From contig NZ_JBGFGL010000071.1 of NCBI RefSeq assembly GCF_041224425.1, positions 186,001 through 250,000 of the forward strand: a DNA stretch of 64,000 bases, read 5' to 3'. The position numbers and the translations under genes were made by a program. The DNA comes from Psychroserpens sp041224425. GTDB lineage: Bacteria; Bacteroidota; Bacteroidia; Flavobacteriales; Flavobacteriaceae. Within the stretch, counting starts at the first letter, position 1, and each line of letters opens with the position of its first letter. Positions 24,499 to 33,685 of the stretch are shown piece by piece. Under the pieces are notes generated by a model. It was given only the letters and a program-made list of their open reading frames with translations. It ran no database searches and was not told the DNA's origin.

Positions 24499-25779
24499 TT
24501 ACCACTCATTAATCTTATTGCTGTCCAGTTTCACAAAAATGAACAATAAAATGGTAAAACCCCAAAGTCCGGAACCACCATAACTAAAAAAGGGCAAAGG
24601 GATACCAACTGTAGGAATCAAACCCATAACCATTCCAGTGTTGATAGTAAAATGGATAAATAGAATCGAGGCCACACCATAACCATACACGCGGCTAAAC
24701 TGTGACTTTTGGGATTCTGCTAGGTAGAGAACCCGAATAATTAAGGCAACAAAGAGTATGACGACAAATGCACTGCCAAGAAATCCCCATTCTTCACCAA
24801 CTGTACTAAAAATATAATCTGTTTCTTGTTCTGGAACAAACTTTCCAGTGGTTCTAGTCCCTTCCATAAAGCCTTTTCCTGAAAAACCACCAGAACTAAT
24901 AGCTTTTTCAGACTGGATGAGGTTATAGGCTTCTTCCTTTTTCATCTTTTCAAGTTTGATAGGATCTTTTTCCAATCGTAACCATAAACTGATTCTATTT
25001 TGCTGATGCGTTTTTAAACCATGTTCATAAAATAATTTGACACCATAGGAAAATATGATACAAACCAGAAAAACAATAAAGGACTGAATTAAGGAGGCAC
25101 GCTTTTTCCGCCTGAAGAAATAAATTATAGAAATTATTGCAGCACATGTAATGATAGTAATTAAAACCCCAAACTTTAGGCTTAATACGGCAAGTACAAT
25201 GGTAGATAATAAAATGGCTAAATAGATTTGTTGAAGACCTTCCCGATAAAAAACAAAGAAGAATGCTGCATACACAAGTGTGCTTCCAGCATCATTTTGG
25301 AGTAAGATCAATATAGCAGGTAAAACGATAATTAAAACAGCTCTCAACTGATCCTTGAGCGTATTCATATCAGTTTGGAGATCACTCATGTATTTTGCAA
25401 CGGCCAATGCTGTAGCAAATTTAGCAAACTCACTAGGTTGTATGGTCATACTTCCAACACCATACCATGAACGTGCTCCGTTTACATCTTTACCAAAAAT
25501 GAATAAACCAACTAATGATAACATCGCTAGGATATAGATTATACTGGCAAAACGTTCATAAAATTTAGCTTCCAGAGAAAGAATCAAAACTATCAAAACC
25601 ACACATAATCCCATGAAAACCAAATGCTTTCCATAAAGTTGACTCATATCAAAATAGTTTTGAATATCACCTTCATGTGAAGCCGACATGATATTTAACC
25701 ATCCAAAACTAACAAGAAGTAAGTATAAAATAATCGTTACCCAATCAAACTTAAAGCTTGTTCTACTGTCTCTACTCAT
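24499..25779 (-). CDS. rodA: Rod shape-determining protein RodA
   Basis: SEDS glycosyltransferase that polymerises lipid II for lateral wall growth. It has 426 residues and about 10 membrane helices. Visible are YGVGSMTIQPSEFAKFATALAVAKYM, LPAILILLQNDAGSTLVYAAF with the SEDS Asp of QNDAGS, and GTRTTGKFVPEQETDYIFSTVGEEWGF. The C-terminal GLIPTVGIPLPFFSYGGSGL is the family end block. It is the last gene of the mreBCD-mrdA-rodA operon, 2 bases after mrdA, and works in a complex with it. Confidence 0.96.
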   Translation of the reverse strand: MSRDSRTSFKFDWVTIILYLLLVSFGWLNIMSASHEGDIQNYFDMSQLYGKHLVFMGLCVVLIVLILSLEAKFYERFASIIYILAMLSLVGLFIFGKDVNGARSWYGVGSMTIQPSEFAKFATALAVAKYMSDLQTDMNTLKDQLRAVLIIVLPAILILLQNDAGSTLVYAAFFFVFYREGLQQIYLAILLSTIVLAVLSLKFGVLITIITCAAIISIIYFFRRKKRASLIQSFIVFLVCIIFSYGVKLFYEHGLKTHQQNRISLWLRLEKDPIKLEKMKKEEAYNLIQSEKAISSGGFSGKGFMEGTRTTGKFVPEQETDYIFSTVGEEWGFLGSAFVVILFVALIIRVLYLAESQKSQFSRVYGYGVASILFIHFTINTGMVMGLIPTVGIPLPFFSYGGSGLWGFTILLFIFVKLDSNKINEW

Positions 25780-25781
25780 AA

Positions 25782-27731
25782 CTATTGGTTGGATGCGTTT
25801 GGGTGGATTGAAATAGAATTGTCTAAATCATTGTCAGATCGGTTCACTTTATCAATCACTTGAAGTGTGGTTTCTCCATTAATCTTAAAAGGTTCTCCAC
25901 TGTATGGCTTTGCATATTCATTTTCTAGACTATGGGTCAATATCCAATCTTCCATATCAGTTCTGGTTATGTGGCCTTTAATGTATTTTTCTATCATTAA
26001 ACTCGCCATACGACCTGCAAAACGACTTCCCCAATAACCGTTTTCAACAAAAACAGCTATGGCAATTTTTGGATCATCCTTAGGTGCAAAGGCTACAAAA
26101 ATAGAATGGTCTGTGAGCTGTGTTTTCTTTCCATCTATTTTTATAAAGTTTTCAGCAGTTCCGGTTTTTCCGCAAATATCTATTCCTGGAATCCTTAAGG
26201 TCGATGCCGTTCCTTTATTATATACATCAAACATGCCTTCAATAACGGGTTCGAAATATGGTTTATCGATGGTGGTATATTTAGGTTCAGTGTATTTACT
26301 TGGAATCGTATCGTCCTCTATAGATTTAATAATATGAGGTGTATAATAGTAGCCACGATTACCAATAGCTGCTGCCATATTAGCTAATTGAATTGGAGTA
26401 GCTTCAACTTCACCTTGCCCAATAGCATTGGAAACGATGTAGGTAGATCCCCAACGATTATCACCATAAGCTCGATCGTAATAGTCGCCATCAGGTATAC
26501 GTCCAGGTCGACCAACAGAAAGATCATTGTTTAAGAAACCACCTAAACCAAAACTTTTGGCGTGATTTGCCCAAATATTCATTCCTTCTCCTGGATCGTC
26601 ATATTTATCGATGATTTTTCTATACATAGTCACAAAATAGGCATTACAGGATTGCGCAATACCATTATTCATGTCTACCGGACTTTTATGATGGTGGCAA
26701 CCGGTTAATCGCCTACTGCCATAATAATAACCCATTCTACAGCTCACTTTATCATTTGGTTCAGCAACACCTTCCTGTAATGCAATTAAAGCATTTATAA
26801 CCTTAAATGGTGATCCAGGTGGATATTGGGCAAGTAAACCTCTATCGAATAAAGGTTTGGCAATCGTATCGTAGTGTAGTTTGTTGTAATTTTCAGATCG
26901 CTTTCTGCCAACCAATAAATTTGGATTATAACTTGGACCTGTAACTAAGGTTAAGATTTCTCCAGTGCTAGGTTCAATAGCGACAATACCACCACGCTTA
27001 TTGGTCATTAATAACTCGCCATACTTTTGTAGCTCTGAGTCGATAGTTATGGTTATGTCTTTGCCAGGTTGCGGTAAGGTGTCGAATTTACCGTCTTTAT
27101 ACGGACCAATATTTTTGTTGAACCTGTCTTTCTGAAAAAATTTGATACCCTTCACACCTCTCAAAACATCTTCATAGGATAATTCAATGCCTTGCTTTCC
27201 GATGAGGTCTCCCATTTTATAATAAGGATCATTTTCTATGTTTTTTCGATTGACCTCTCCAATACTGCCTAATACATTCGCACCAATTGAAGTTTGGTAA
27301 TCTCTTAGAGAACGTTTTTGGATATAAAACCCTTCAAACTTTCTCATTTTTTCTTGAAGAACTGCATAATCTTGCTTGGAAAGTTGTGGTACAAATACAG
27401 AAGGTAACCTTGGGGAATAATTATAAGCTCGGTTGTATTTTTTCTCAAAATCAGATTTGGTTATTTTCAGCAATTGACAAAACTCCAAAGTATCTAAAGC
27501 CTCCACTTCACGAGGAATCACCATAACATCATAAGACGGTTGATTAGCCACTAGGAGCTTTCCGTTGCGGTCGTATACATAACCGCGTTTTGGGTAATTA
27601 TAAACCGTTCTAATAGCAATATCGTCGAATAAGCTATAGGCTTCCTTTTTATACACTTGTAAATAAAACAAGCGTGCAATAAAAAGAAGTCCAACTAAAA
27701 TAACAGTTATAAAAAGTAAAAGTTTTCTCAT
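25782..27731 (-). CDS. mrdA: Penicillin-binding protein 2, peptidoglycan DD-transpeptidase
   Basis: Class B PBP that cross-links peptidoglycan in the elongasome. It has 649 residues with one N-terminal membrane helix (about 4-22), a dimerisation domain (to about 225) and a transpeptidase domain. The three catalytic motifs are present: SPFK (SxxK) in YPPGSPFKVINA, SCN (SxN) in IAQSCNAYF, and KTG in CGKTGTAENF. The C-terminal extension after SLMIEKYIKG is about 50 residues and low in complexity. Its ATG overlaps the mreD stop as ATGA, so the two are coupled. Confidence 0.96.
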   Translation of the reverse strand: MRKLLLFITVILVGLLFIARLFYLQVYKKEAYSLFDDIAIRTVYNYPKRGYVYDRNGKLLVANQPSYDVMVIPREVEALDTLEFCQLLKITKSDFEKKYNRAYNYSPRLPSVFVPQLSKQDYAVLQEKMRKFEGFYIQKRSLRDYQTSIGANVLGSIGEVNRKNIENDPYYKMGDLIGKQGIELSYEDVLRGVKGIKFFQKDRFNKNIGPYKDGKFDTLPQPGKDITITIDSELQKYGELLMTNKRGGIVAIEPSTGEILTLVTGPSYNPNLLVGRKRSENYNKLHYDTIAKPLFDRGLLAQYPPGSPFKVINALIALQEGVAEPNDKVSCRMGYYYGSRRLTGCHHHKSPVDMNNGIAQSCNAYFVTMYRKIIDKYDDPGEGMNIWANHAKSFGLGGFLNNDLSVGRPGRIPDGDYYDRAYGDNRWGSTYIVSNAIGQGEVEATPIQLANMAAAIGNRGYYYTPHIIKSIEDDTIPSKYTEPKYTTIDKPYFEPVIEGMFDVYNKGTASTLRIPGIDICGKTGTAENFIKIDGKKTQLTDHSIFVAFAPKDDPKIAIAVFVENGYWGSRFAGRMASLMIEKYIKGHITRTDMEDWILTHSLENEYAKPYSGEPFKINGETTLQVIDKVNRSDNDLDNSISIHPNASNQ

Positions 27732-28234
27732 GATTTTCTATTGCTGAAAAGCACTGAAAATAATATACAAAGTATCAGTGTAAAAACACTTGAAAATAAC
27801 GTCTTTTTTAAGACTAAAAGTATGCTTGAAATGTTAAAAATTTCCAGTAGAAAAAGAATCAGATGGTGACTCAGTATCAATATTAAAAAATAGATGATAC
27901 GATTACCGAATTCTGTGTTTTTGAATTTAATACTTTGGTGTTCATACAACATTCCAAAAGCAAATTTTAGAACAGGAGGTCTCATAAAAGCAATCGTCAC
28001 ACAGGCAGCTGCATGAACACCTCCAGAATTGGAAAAAATATCAACAAATAAACCCAACATGAAACTTAGAAAAATAAAAAGGCTTCGGTTGGAGTTAACC
28101 GGAAACAATAAAACAAACAATACATAAGGATAAGGATTGATCCAACCCAAAAAGTTGATATTGTTAAAGATTAAAGCTTGGGCCAAAATCAGCACAAAAA
28201 AACGAATGATGCTATTGGTTGTCAAACTATTCAT
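27728..28234 (-). CDS. mreD: Rod shape-determining protein MreD
   Basis: Inner-membrane protein of the elongasome. I set the start at the ATG at 28234, giving 168 residues; the longer frame from 28285 lies largely inside mreC. It has five or six helices. The N-terminus has LILAQALIFNNINFLGWINPYPYVLF, typical of Bacteroidota MreD, and the LFVDIFSNSGGVHAAACVTIAFMRP block is the best-conserved segment. The start overlaps the 3' end of mreC by 8 bases and its stop overlaps mrdA by 4. Confidence 0.9.
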   Translation of the reverse strand: MNSLTTNSIIRFFVLILAQALIFNNINFLGWINPYPYVLFVLLFPVNSNRSLFIFLSFMLGLFVDIFSNSGGVHAAACVTIAFMRPPVLKFAFGMLYEHQSIKFKNTEFGNRIIYFLILILSHHLILFLLEIFNISSILLVLKKTLFSSVFTLILCILFSVLFSNRKS

Positions 28235-29054
28235 CTGTAGGGTTTTCCAATTGTTGTATTTCGTTAGCGTCTGTATTTTCAACAATGTAAACGTGGGACA
28301 AATTAGTCATATCGTTGAATAGCTTCACTTCAACCGTATAGGTATCACCACTTATATCCAAAACAAAAGATTCAATGGTTCCAATAGGAATGCCTTGAGG
28401 GAAAATTGAGGATTGGCCACCAGTGACTATCGTGTCGCCTTCTTTTACAGGAGCAAATTTTGAGATATCAATAAGCTGAACCATATCTGATGATGCACCA
28501 TTCCATATTAGAGAACCAATATGGTTTGAGGCGTTTAATTGAGCGTTGATTCTACTTTTCGTATTTAAAATTGAAAGCACACGAGCATATCCATTAGACG
28601 TGTTATCGATAATTCCAACAATTCCCTTAGAAGTTATAACAGCCAAGTCCTCCTTTACACCATGTTTTTCGCCTTTGTTAAGTGTGATATAGTTTTTTGA
28701 TAAATCATAATTGTTATTGATGACCTTTGCCGTTTGAATTTTGAACCGACCACCATAGAAAGAAGAGTCGATATTTGCAACATTGCTTAAAGAGGAATCG
28801 GCTTGATTTAAAAGTAAAGATCGAAGCTTATTGTTTTCCTCAACTAAAATTTGGTTTTGGGTTTTTAGATCAAAGTAATCGGAAACATTACTGGCACTTT
28901 CATAAATTCCACCGGTTAAGAAATTAGCTGAATTGATAAACTTGCTCTTATGGTAGGAATGGGATTGAATGGTTAAAGCCAAAGAAATACCAAACAACAG
29001 CAGAAACAAAAGGAAGGTTTTGTTTCTAATAATAAAATTAATTATTTGTTGCAT
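28227..29054 (-). CDS. mreC: Rod shape-determining protein MreC
   Basis: Periplasmic scaffold of the elongasome. It has 275 residues: one N-terminal membrane helix (about 11-28, TFLLFLLLFGISLALTI), a coiled-coil (about 60-90) and a two-lobed beta domain. Family blocks are KGEKHGVKEDLAVIT, GIVGIIDNTS...RVLSILN, and GDTIVTGGQSSIFPQGIPIG. It lies between mreB and mreD, with an 8-base overlap into mreD. Confidence 0.95.
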   Translation of the reverse strand: MQQIINFIIRNKTFLLFLLLFGISLALTIQSHSYHKSKFINSANFLTGGIYESASNVSDYFDLKTQNQILVEENNKLRSLLLNQADSSLSNVANIDSSFYGGRFKIQTAKVINNNYDLSKNYITLNKGEKHGVKEDLAVITSKGIVGIIDNTSNGYARVLSILNTKSRINAQLNASNHIGSLIWNGASSDMVQLIDISKFAPVKEGDTIVTGGQSSIFPQGIPIGTIESFVLDISGDTYTVEVKLFNDMTNLSHVYIVENTDANEIQQLENPTDE

Positions 29055-29073
29055 GCGAAGACGGTATTCTCAG

Positions 29074-30102
29074 TTATTTAATCAATACACCTTTAAATTT
29101 TTGTAAGTTTTTAAGTGTAATTCCTGTGCCTCTTACAACAGCTCTTAGAGGATCTTCAGCAATATAAACAGGTAAATCTGTTTTTTGCGACAGACGCTTA
29201 TCCAGTCCTCTTAACATCGATCCACCACCAGCTAAGTAAATTCCTGTGTTGTAGATGTCAGCTGCTAATTCAGGAGGTGTTTGTGAAAGGGTTTCCATCA
29301 CAGAATCTTCAATTCTCAAAATGGATTTATCTAAGGCTTTAGCAATTTCACGATAAGATATCTGAACTTGTTTAGGTTTTCCTGTCAATAAATCACGTCC
29401 TTGAACACTCATGTCTTCTGGTGGAAGATCTAAATCTTCCGTAGCAGCTCCAATTTGGATTTTGATTTTTTCAGCAGTGCGATCACCAACGTATAGGTTG
29501 TGTTGGGTTCGCATATAGTAAATGATGTCATTCGTAAATACATCACCAGCCACCTTTACCGATTTGTCACACACAATTCCACCTAAGGCAATAACAGCAA
29601 TTTCGGTTGTTCCACCACCAATATCAACAATCATGTTTCCTTTAGGTTGCATGATGTCTATACCGATACCGATAGCAGCAGCCATAGGTTCGTGTATCAG
29701 GTAAACTTCCTTTCCATTAACACGTTCGCAGGATTCCTTTACCGCTCGCATTTCCACTTCAGTAATACCAGAAGGAATACAAACAACCATACGCAAGGCA
29801 GGCGTGAATAATTTCTTTTTTAATGCAGGAATGTTTTTGATGAACATACTGATCATCTGCTCTGAAGCATCAAAATCAGCAATCACACCATCTTTCAAAG
29901 GTCGGATGGTCTTGATATTTTCATGTGTCTTTCCTTGCATCATGTTGGCTTCTTTACCAACAGCAATAATTTTACCGGAAACTCTATCTCTTGCCACTAT
30001 GGACGGATTGTCAACCACCACCTTGTCATTATGGATGATCAATGTGTTTGCAGTCCCAAGGTCAATGGCTATTTCTTCAGTCAGGAAGTCAAAAAATCCC
30101 AT
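29074..30102 (-). CDS. mreB: Rod shape-determining actin homologue MreB
   Basis: Bacterial actin that organises the elongasome. It has 342 residues. Nucleotide-binding blocks are EIAIDLGTANTLI (phosphate 1), MIVDIGGGTTEIAVIA (phosphate 2) and IYLAGGGSMLRGLDKRL (adenosine). VCIPSGITEVEMRAV and HEPMAAAIGIG complete the fold. It is the first gene of the mreB-mreC-mreD-mrdA-rodA operon, 65 bases downstream of purH on the same strand; I see no clear -7 box, so read-through from purH is possible. Confidence 0.97.
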   Translation of the reverse strand: MGFFDFLTEEIAIDLGTANTLIIHNDKVVVDNPSIVARDRVSGKIIAVGKEANMMQGKTHENIKTIRPLKDGVIADFDASEQMISMFIKNIPALKKKLFTPALRMVVCIPSGITEVEMRAVKESCERVNGKEVYLIHEPMAAAIGIGIDIMQPKGNMIVDIGGGTTEIAVIALGGIVCDKSVKVAGDVFTNDIIYYMRTQHNLYVGDRTAEKIKIQIGAATEDLDLPPEDMSVQGRDLLTGKPKQVQISYREIAKALDKSILRIEDSVMETLSQTPPELAADIYNTGIYLAGGGSMLRGLDKRLSQKTDLPVYIAEDPLRAVVRGTGITLKNLQKFKGVLIK

Positions 30103-30167
30103 GCGCTATTCTAATATTTTGAGGTCGTTACTATAATCAATTTTCGACGTTTTGTAAATGTAGTAAA

Positions 30168-31697
30168 TTAATGCTTAAAATGACGTGTTCCAGTCATTAC
30201 CATAGCTAAATTATTTTCGTTACAATAATCAATACTCAATTGGTCCTTAATGGAGCCTCCAGGTTGGATGACAGCGGTAATACCAGCTTTATCAGCAATC
30301 TCAACACAATCTGGAAACGGGAAAAAGGCATCACTTGCCATGACAGCACCTTTCAAATCAAAATTAAAGGACTTGGCTTTATGAATAGCTTGGTTTAAGG
30401 CATCCACACGACTGGTTTGACCAGTTCCACTGGCACAAAGTTGTTTGTTTTTAGCTAAGACGATGGTATTCGATTTGGTATGTTTACAGATTTTAGAGGC
30501 AAATATCAAATCATCAAACTCCGATTGTGTCGGTTTATTGTTGGTTACTTCAGATAAATCTTCAATAGCATCTGTTTTGTTGTCACGATCTTGAACCAAA
30601 ACACCATTTAAACAGGTTCTAACAGTTGTTTGAGGAAATTCAACATCATGCAATATCAAGAGTATTCTGTTCTTTTTTCCTTTAAGAATTTCCAATGCCT
30701 CTTCGGAAAAAGAAGGCGCAATGACCACTTCACAAAACAAGGAATGAATTTCTTCTGCTGTAGCCTCGTCAATTTCTGTATTGGCAATTAAAATTCCACC
30801 AAATGCTGAAACAGGATCACCTGCCAAGGCATCAACATAAGCTTGATGAATACTATCACGTTGCGCAAATCCGCAGGCATTATTGTGTTTTAAAATGGCA
30901 AATGTTGGAGCTTCATTTTTAAATTCCTGCATCAAATTCACAGCGGCATCCACATCCAATAAATTGTTATAGCTCAATTCCTTTCCGTGGAGTTTGGTAA
31001 ACATCTCATCAAAGTTTCCGAAGAAGAAACCACGTTGATGCGGATTTTCACCATAGCGTAAAACCTTTCCGTTTGTCTCACTGATTTTTAAAGCAGCAAT
31101 ATCATGGTCTTTATTGAAATAATTGAAAATAGCAGAATCATAATGCGAAGACACATTAAAGGCTTTGGCAGCAAATTGCTTACGATCTTCTTCTGATGTC
31201 TCTCCATTTTTGGTTTGAAGAAGTGTTAAGAATTCTGAATAATCTTCAACTGAGGACACACAAACCACATCTGCATAATTTTTAGCGGCAGCTCGAATAA
31301 GTGAAATACCACCAATATCTATTTTTTCGATAATGTCCTGATGCGAAGCACCAGAAGCTACTGTTTTTTCAAACGGATATAAGTCAACAATCACCAAATC
31401 AATTTGAGGAATATCAAAATCGCTTAACTCAGCAACATCACTATCATTGTTTTGACGGTTTAAAATTCCACCAAAAACTTTTGGGTGTAAAGTTTTAACG
31501 CGACCACCGAGAATGGATGGGTAAGAAGTGACTTCCTCCACAGGAACCACATCAATACCTAAGTCCTTAATAAATTTTTCAGTGCCACCAGTAGAATAAA
31601 TAGTAACATTTTGTTTATGAAGCTCTTGTACAATAGGTTCTAACCCGTCTTTACTGAATACAGAAATTAAAGCCGATTTAATCGTTTTATTGCTCAT
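30168..31697 (-). CDS. purH: Bifunctional AICAR transformylase / IMP cyclohydrolase
   Basis: Catalyses the last two steps of IMP synthesis. It has 509 residues. The N-terminal cyclohydrolase domain has VFSKDGLEPIVQEL, YSTGGTEKFI, and the GGRVKTLHPKVFGGIL block. The transformylase domain from about 200 has RYGENPHQRGFFF, KHNNACGFA with the catalytic Lys-His, and DPVSAFGGI. The C-terminus shows SDAFFPFPDCVEIA and QPGGSIKDQ. It ends 65 bases before mreB on the same strand. Confidence 0.97.
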   Translation of the reverse strand: MSNKTIKSALISVFSKDGLEPIVQELHKQNVTIYSTGGTEKFIKDLGIDVVPVEEVTSYPSILGGRVKTLHPKVFGGILNRQNNDSDVAELSDFDIPQIDLVIVDLYPFEKTVASGASHQDIIEKIDIGGISLIRAAAKNYADVVCVSSVEDYSEFLTLLQTKNGETSEEDRKQFAAKAFNVSSHYDSAIFNYFNKDHDIAALKISETNGKVLRYGENPHQRGFFFGNFDEMFTKLHGKELSYNNLLDVDAAVNLMQEFKNEAPTFAILKHNNACGFAQRDSIHQAYVDALAGDPVSAFGGILIANTEIDEATAEEIHSLFCEVVIAPSFSEEALEILKGKKNRILLILHDVEFPQTTVRTCLNGVLVQDRDNKTDAIEDLSEVTNNKPTQSEFDDLIFASKICKHTKSNTIVLAKNKQLCASGTGQTSRVDALNQAIHKAKSFNFDLKGAVMASDAFFPFPDCVEIADKAGITAVIQPGGSIKDQLSIDYCNENNLAMVMTGTRHFKH

Positions 31698-31754
31698 TGT
31701 TGTTGTGTTGTTGAAATTTTAGTTGTGTAAAAATGACGTTAAAAAAATAAAGCC

Positions 31755-31762
31755 CAAAAATA
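31755..31762 (-). promoter_or_regulatory. -7 promoter box for purH
   Basis: The minus strand reads TATTTTTG (exact TAnnTTTG), 57 bases upstream of the purH ATG. The leader has many CAA repeats. A TTG lies only 8 bases upstream, too near to be the -33 box. Confidence 0.4.
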
Positions 31763-31873
31763 CATATTATCAAGGGTTATTGATAGTAAAAAAAGGAGTT
31801 TATTTAAGTTTTTTGTAACAATAAATTGTTGAAAACGTCCTATCTTTAATATTTAGAAAATTGAATTCATTTT

Positions 31874-33124
31874 ATGCTTCTTTATCTAAGGTTATTCAAA
31901 GAAAGTTTGTCGTTTGCCATAAACGCACTTCGGAACAACAAACTCAGAACATTTCTATCACTATTGGGAATAACCATAGGTATTTTTTCAATCATAGCGG
32001 TTTTGGCTGCAGTAGATTCCTTAGATAAAAGTATTAAGGATCAATTGAGTGGTTTGGATAAAAACACCATGTACCTCACCAAATTTTCGTTTGGACCAAC
32101 TTCTGTACCAAGATGGCAGCGCGATAACTTTCCTCAGGTAGAGCATGATGATTTTGAATTTGTCAGGAGAAATATACCTGATGTTGATGCCATTGCTTAT
32201 GTGATCTTCGGAAGCTCAGAAAATATACGATATGAGGGCAAAACTGTTTCAGGTGTTAATATTACACCTGTATCGAACGGCATCTATGAAATTGAAAATT
32301 TTAAGGTTGAAAAAGGACGTTTTTACACCGAATCTGAATCGTATTCAGGTGCTCCTGTTATCGTCTTGGGAAGTGCCACGGCAACCAATCTGTTTGATAA
32401 TGCCAATCCGATTGGGAAGACGGTTAGAGCCTATGGAAGAAAACTGAAAGTTATTGGAGTTCTAAAAAAAGTAGGAAGTGGTTTAGGTGATTCTCCTGAT
32501 GAACGTGCTTATGTACCAGCAAATTTTGTAAGACGATTCAATAATGGTGGTGCTAATGGTTTACCTGGAGCAGTCATCATAAAGCCAGAGAAGGATATTG
32601 ATATCGCAGCTTTTGAATCTGTTTTAAAACAAAAGTATCGAGCGTATCGTGGCTTAAAAGCCGATGAGCCCGATAATTTCTTTGTCAATAAACTCTCTGG
32701 TTTAACCGATTTTGTTGATGGAATCATCAGTTTTATGAATGGTATTGGTTGGTTGATTAGCGGATTTTCACTTTTGGTTGGTGGCTTCGGAATTGCCAAC
32801 ATCATGTTTGTGAGCGTAAAGGAACGAACCAATCTTATTGGGATTCAAAAATCATTAGGCGCCAAAAACAAGTTCATTTTATTTCAGTTTTTGTTCGAAG
32901 CCATCATTCTATCGTTAATGGGAGGTGTCATCGGGATTGTTTTGGTATGGATTGTCTCCATGATTGCTTCCAACATGGCTGGAGATTTTGATTTTGTCCT
33001 ATCGCTCTACAATATATTCCTCGGATTTGCACTTTCAACGTTTATCGGACTTATCTCTGGAGTGATTCCTGCAATTTCTGCATCACGATTGGATCCTGTG
33101 GAAGCGATCCGTACAGGAATGTAA
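31874..33124 (+). CDS. MacB-type ABC transporter permease
   Basis: A 416-residue membrane protein of the MacB/FtsX superfamily. The architecture is one N-terminal helix (about 24-46, KLRTFLSLLGITIGIFSIIAVLA), a periplasmic MacB_PCD domain (about 47-280), and three C-terminal helices (about 290-405) with SLLVGGFGIANIMFVSVKERT and GVIPAISASRLDPVEAIR. Such permeases move lipids, peptides or lipoproteins by a mechanotransmission mechanism. The ATPase partner is not in this window, so it is encoded elsewhere. TATCTTTA at 31841 is a near-match -7 box. It is convergent with the GAF gene, without a clear terminator between. Confidence 0.92.
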   Translation: MLLYLRLFKESLSFAINALRNNKLRTFLSLLGITIGIFSIIAVLAAVDSLDKSIKDQLSGLDKNTMYLTKFSFGPTSVPRWQRDNFPQVEHDDFEFVRRNIPDVDAIAYVIFGSSENIRYEGKTVSGVNITPVSNGIYEIENFKVEKGRFYTESESYSGAPVIVLGSATATNLFDNANPIGKTVRAYGRKLKVIGVLKKVGSGLGDSPDERAYVPANFVRRFNNGGANGLPGAVIIKPEKDIDIAAFESVLKQKYRAYRGLKADEPDNFFVNKLSGLTDFVDGIISFMNGIGWLISGFSLLVGGFGIANIMFVSVKERTNLIGIQKSLGAKNKFILFQFLFEAIILSLMGGVIGIVLVWIVSMIASNMAGDFDFVLSLYNIFLGFALSTFIGLISGVIPAISASRLDPVEAIRTGM

Positions 33125-33131
33125 ATCAACT

Positions 33132-33599
33132 TTAGCTATTGTTCGATATTCTTTTAGAGATTTCTTGACAGACAAACTCCAAAAAACGCTCATCAGCTTC
33201 TGTAAAAGGATCTGCTGTGTTTGAATCAATATCTATCTGGCCAATATTTTCTCCGTTCACAAAAATTGGAATGACAATTTCAGCTTTTACCGTAACGCTA
33301 CAGGCTATGTAATTGTCTTGAGCAGATACATCTGGCACCACAAAATTTTGGTTTGAAACGGCTACTTGTCCGCAAATCCCTTTGCCAAAAGGAATTATGG
33401 TGTGATCGGTAGGTTCGCCAACATAAGGACCTAACTTCAATTCGTTTTTATCGCCATTTTTAAAATAGAAGCCAACCCAATTATAATAGGATATGTGATG
33501 TTCAAGTAATTTGCAGACCTCAAACAATTGTGCCTCAAAACTTAAGTTTTGGTTGCTTAGGATGTCTTTTACTTGAGGTTTTAGGGCGTCAAATGTCAT
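33132..33599 (-). CDS. GAF domain protein, fRMsr-like
   Basis: A 155-residue single GAF-domain protein of the YebR/fRMsr type (free methionine-R-sulfoxide reductase). Family blocks are WVGFYF, KLGPYVGEPTDHTIIPFGKGICG and VPDVSAQDNYIACS. Of the three conserved Cys of this enzyme, two are seen, Cys76 and Cys100; the first (ahead of the PFG block) is replaced by Thr64/Asp65. The Cys100 site matches the catalytic position, so activity is possible with a changed disulfide cycle. It is convergent with the ABC permease and divergent from xrtF. A TACTTTTA near-match -7 box lies upstream. Confidence 0.85.
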   Translation of the reverse strand: MTFDALKPQVKDILSNQNLSFEAQLFEVCKLLEHHISYYNWVGFYFKNGDKNELKLGPYVGEPTDHTIIPFGKGICGQVAVSNQNFVVPDVSAQDNYIACSVTVKAEIVIPIFVNGENIGQIDIDSNTADPFTEADERFLEFVCQEISKRISNNS

Positions 33600-33633
33600 T
33601 TGTAAAAAAATTTTGGTAAAAGTATTTAAAAAG

Positions 33634-33650
33634 TGACATTTCTATTGTCA
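33634..33650. promoter_or_regulatory. Palindrome TGACA-N7-TGTCA in the GAF/xrtF divergent region
   Basis: A perfect 5+5 inverted repeat with a 7-base spacer midway in the 86 bases between two divergent genes, just upstream of a near-match -7 box of each. It is suited to be an operator. No regulator gene is near. Confidence 0.3.
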
Positions 33651-33685
33651 TTTTGTATAATTTTAACTGAATAAAATGCACACGT

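Noticed and set aside
28235..28285. Longer MreD start at 28285
   Set aside because: It would lie almost fully inside mreC and adds 17 residues not typical of MreD.
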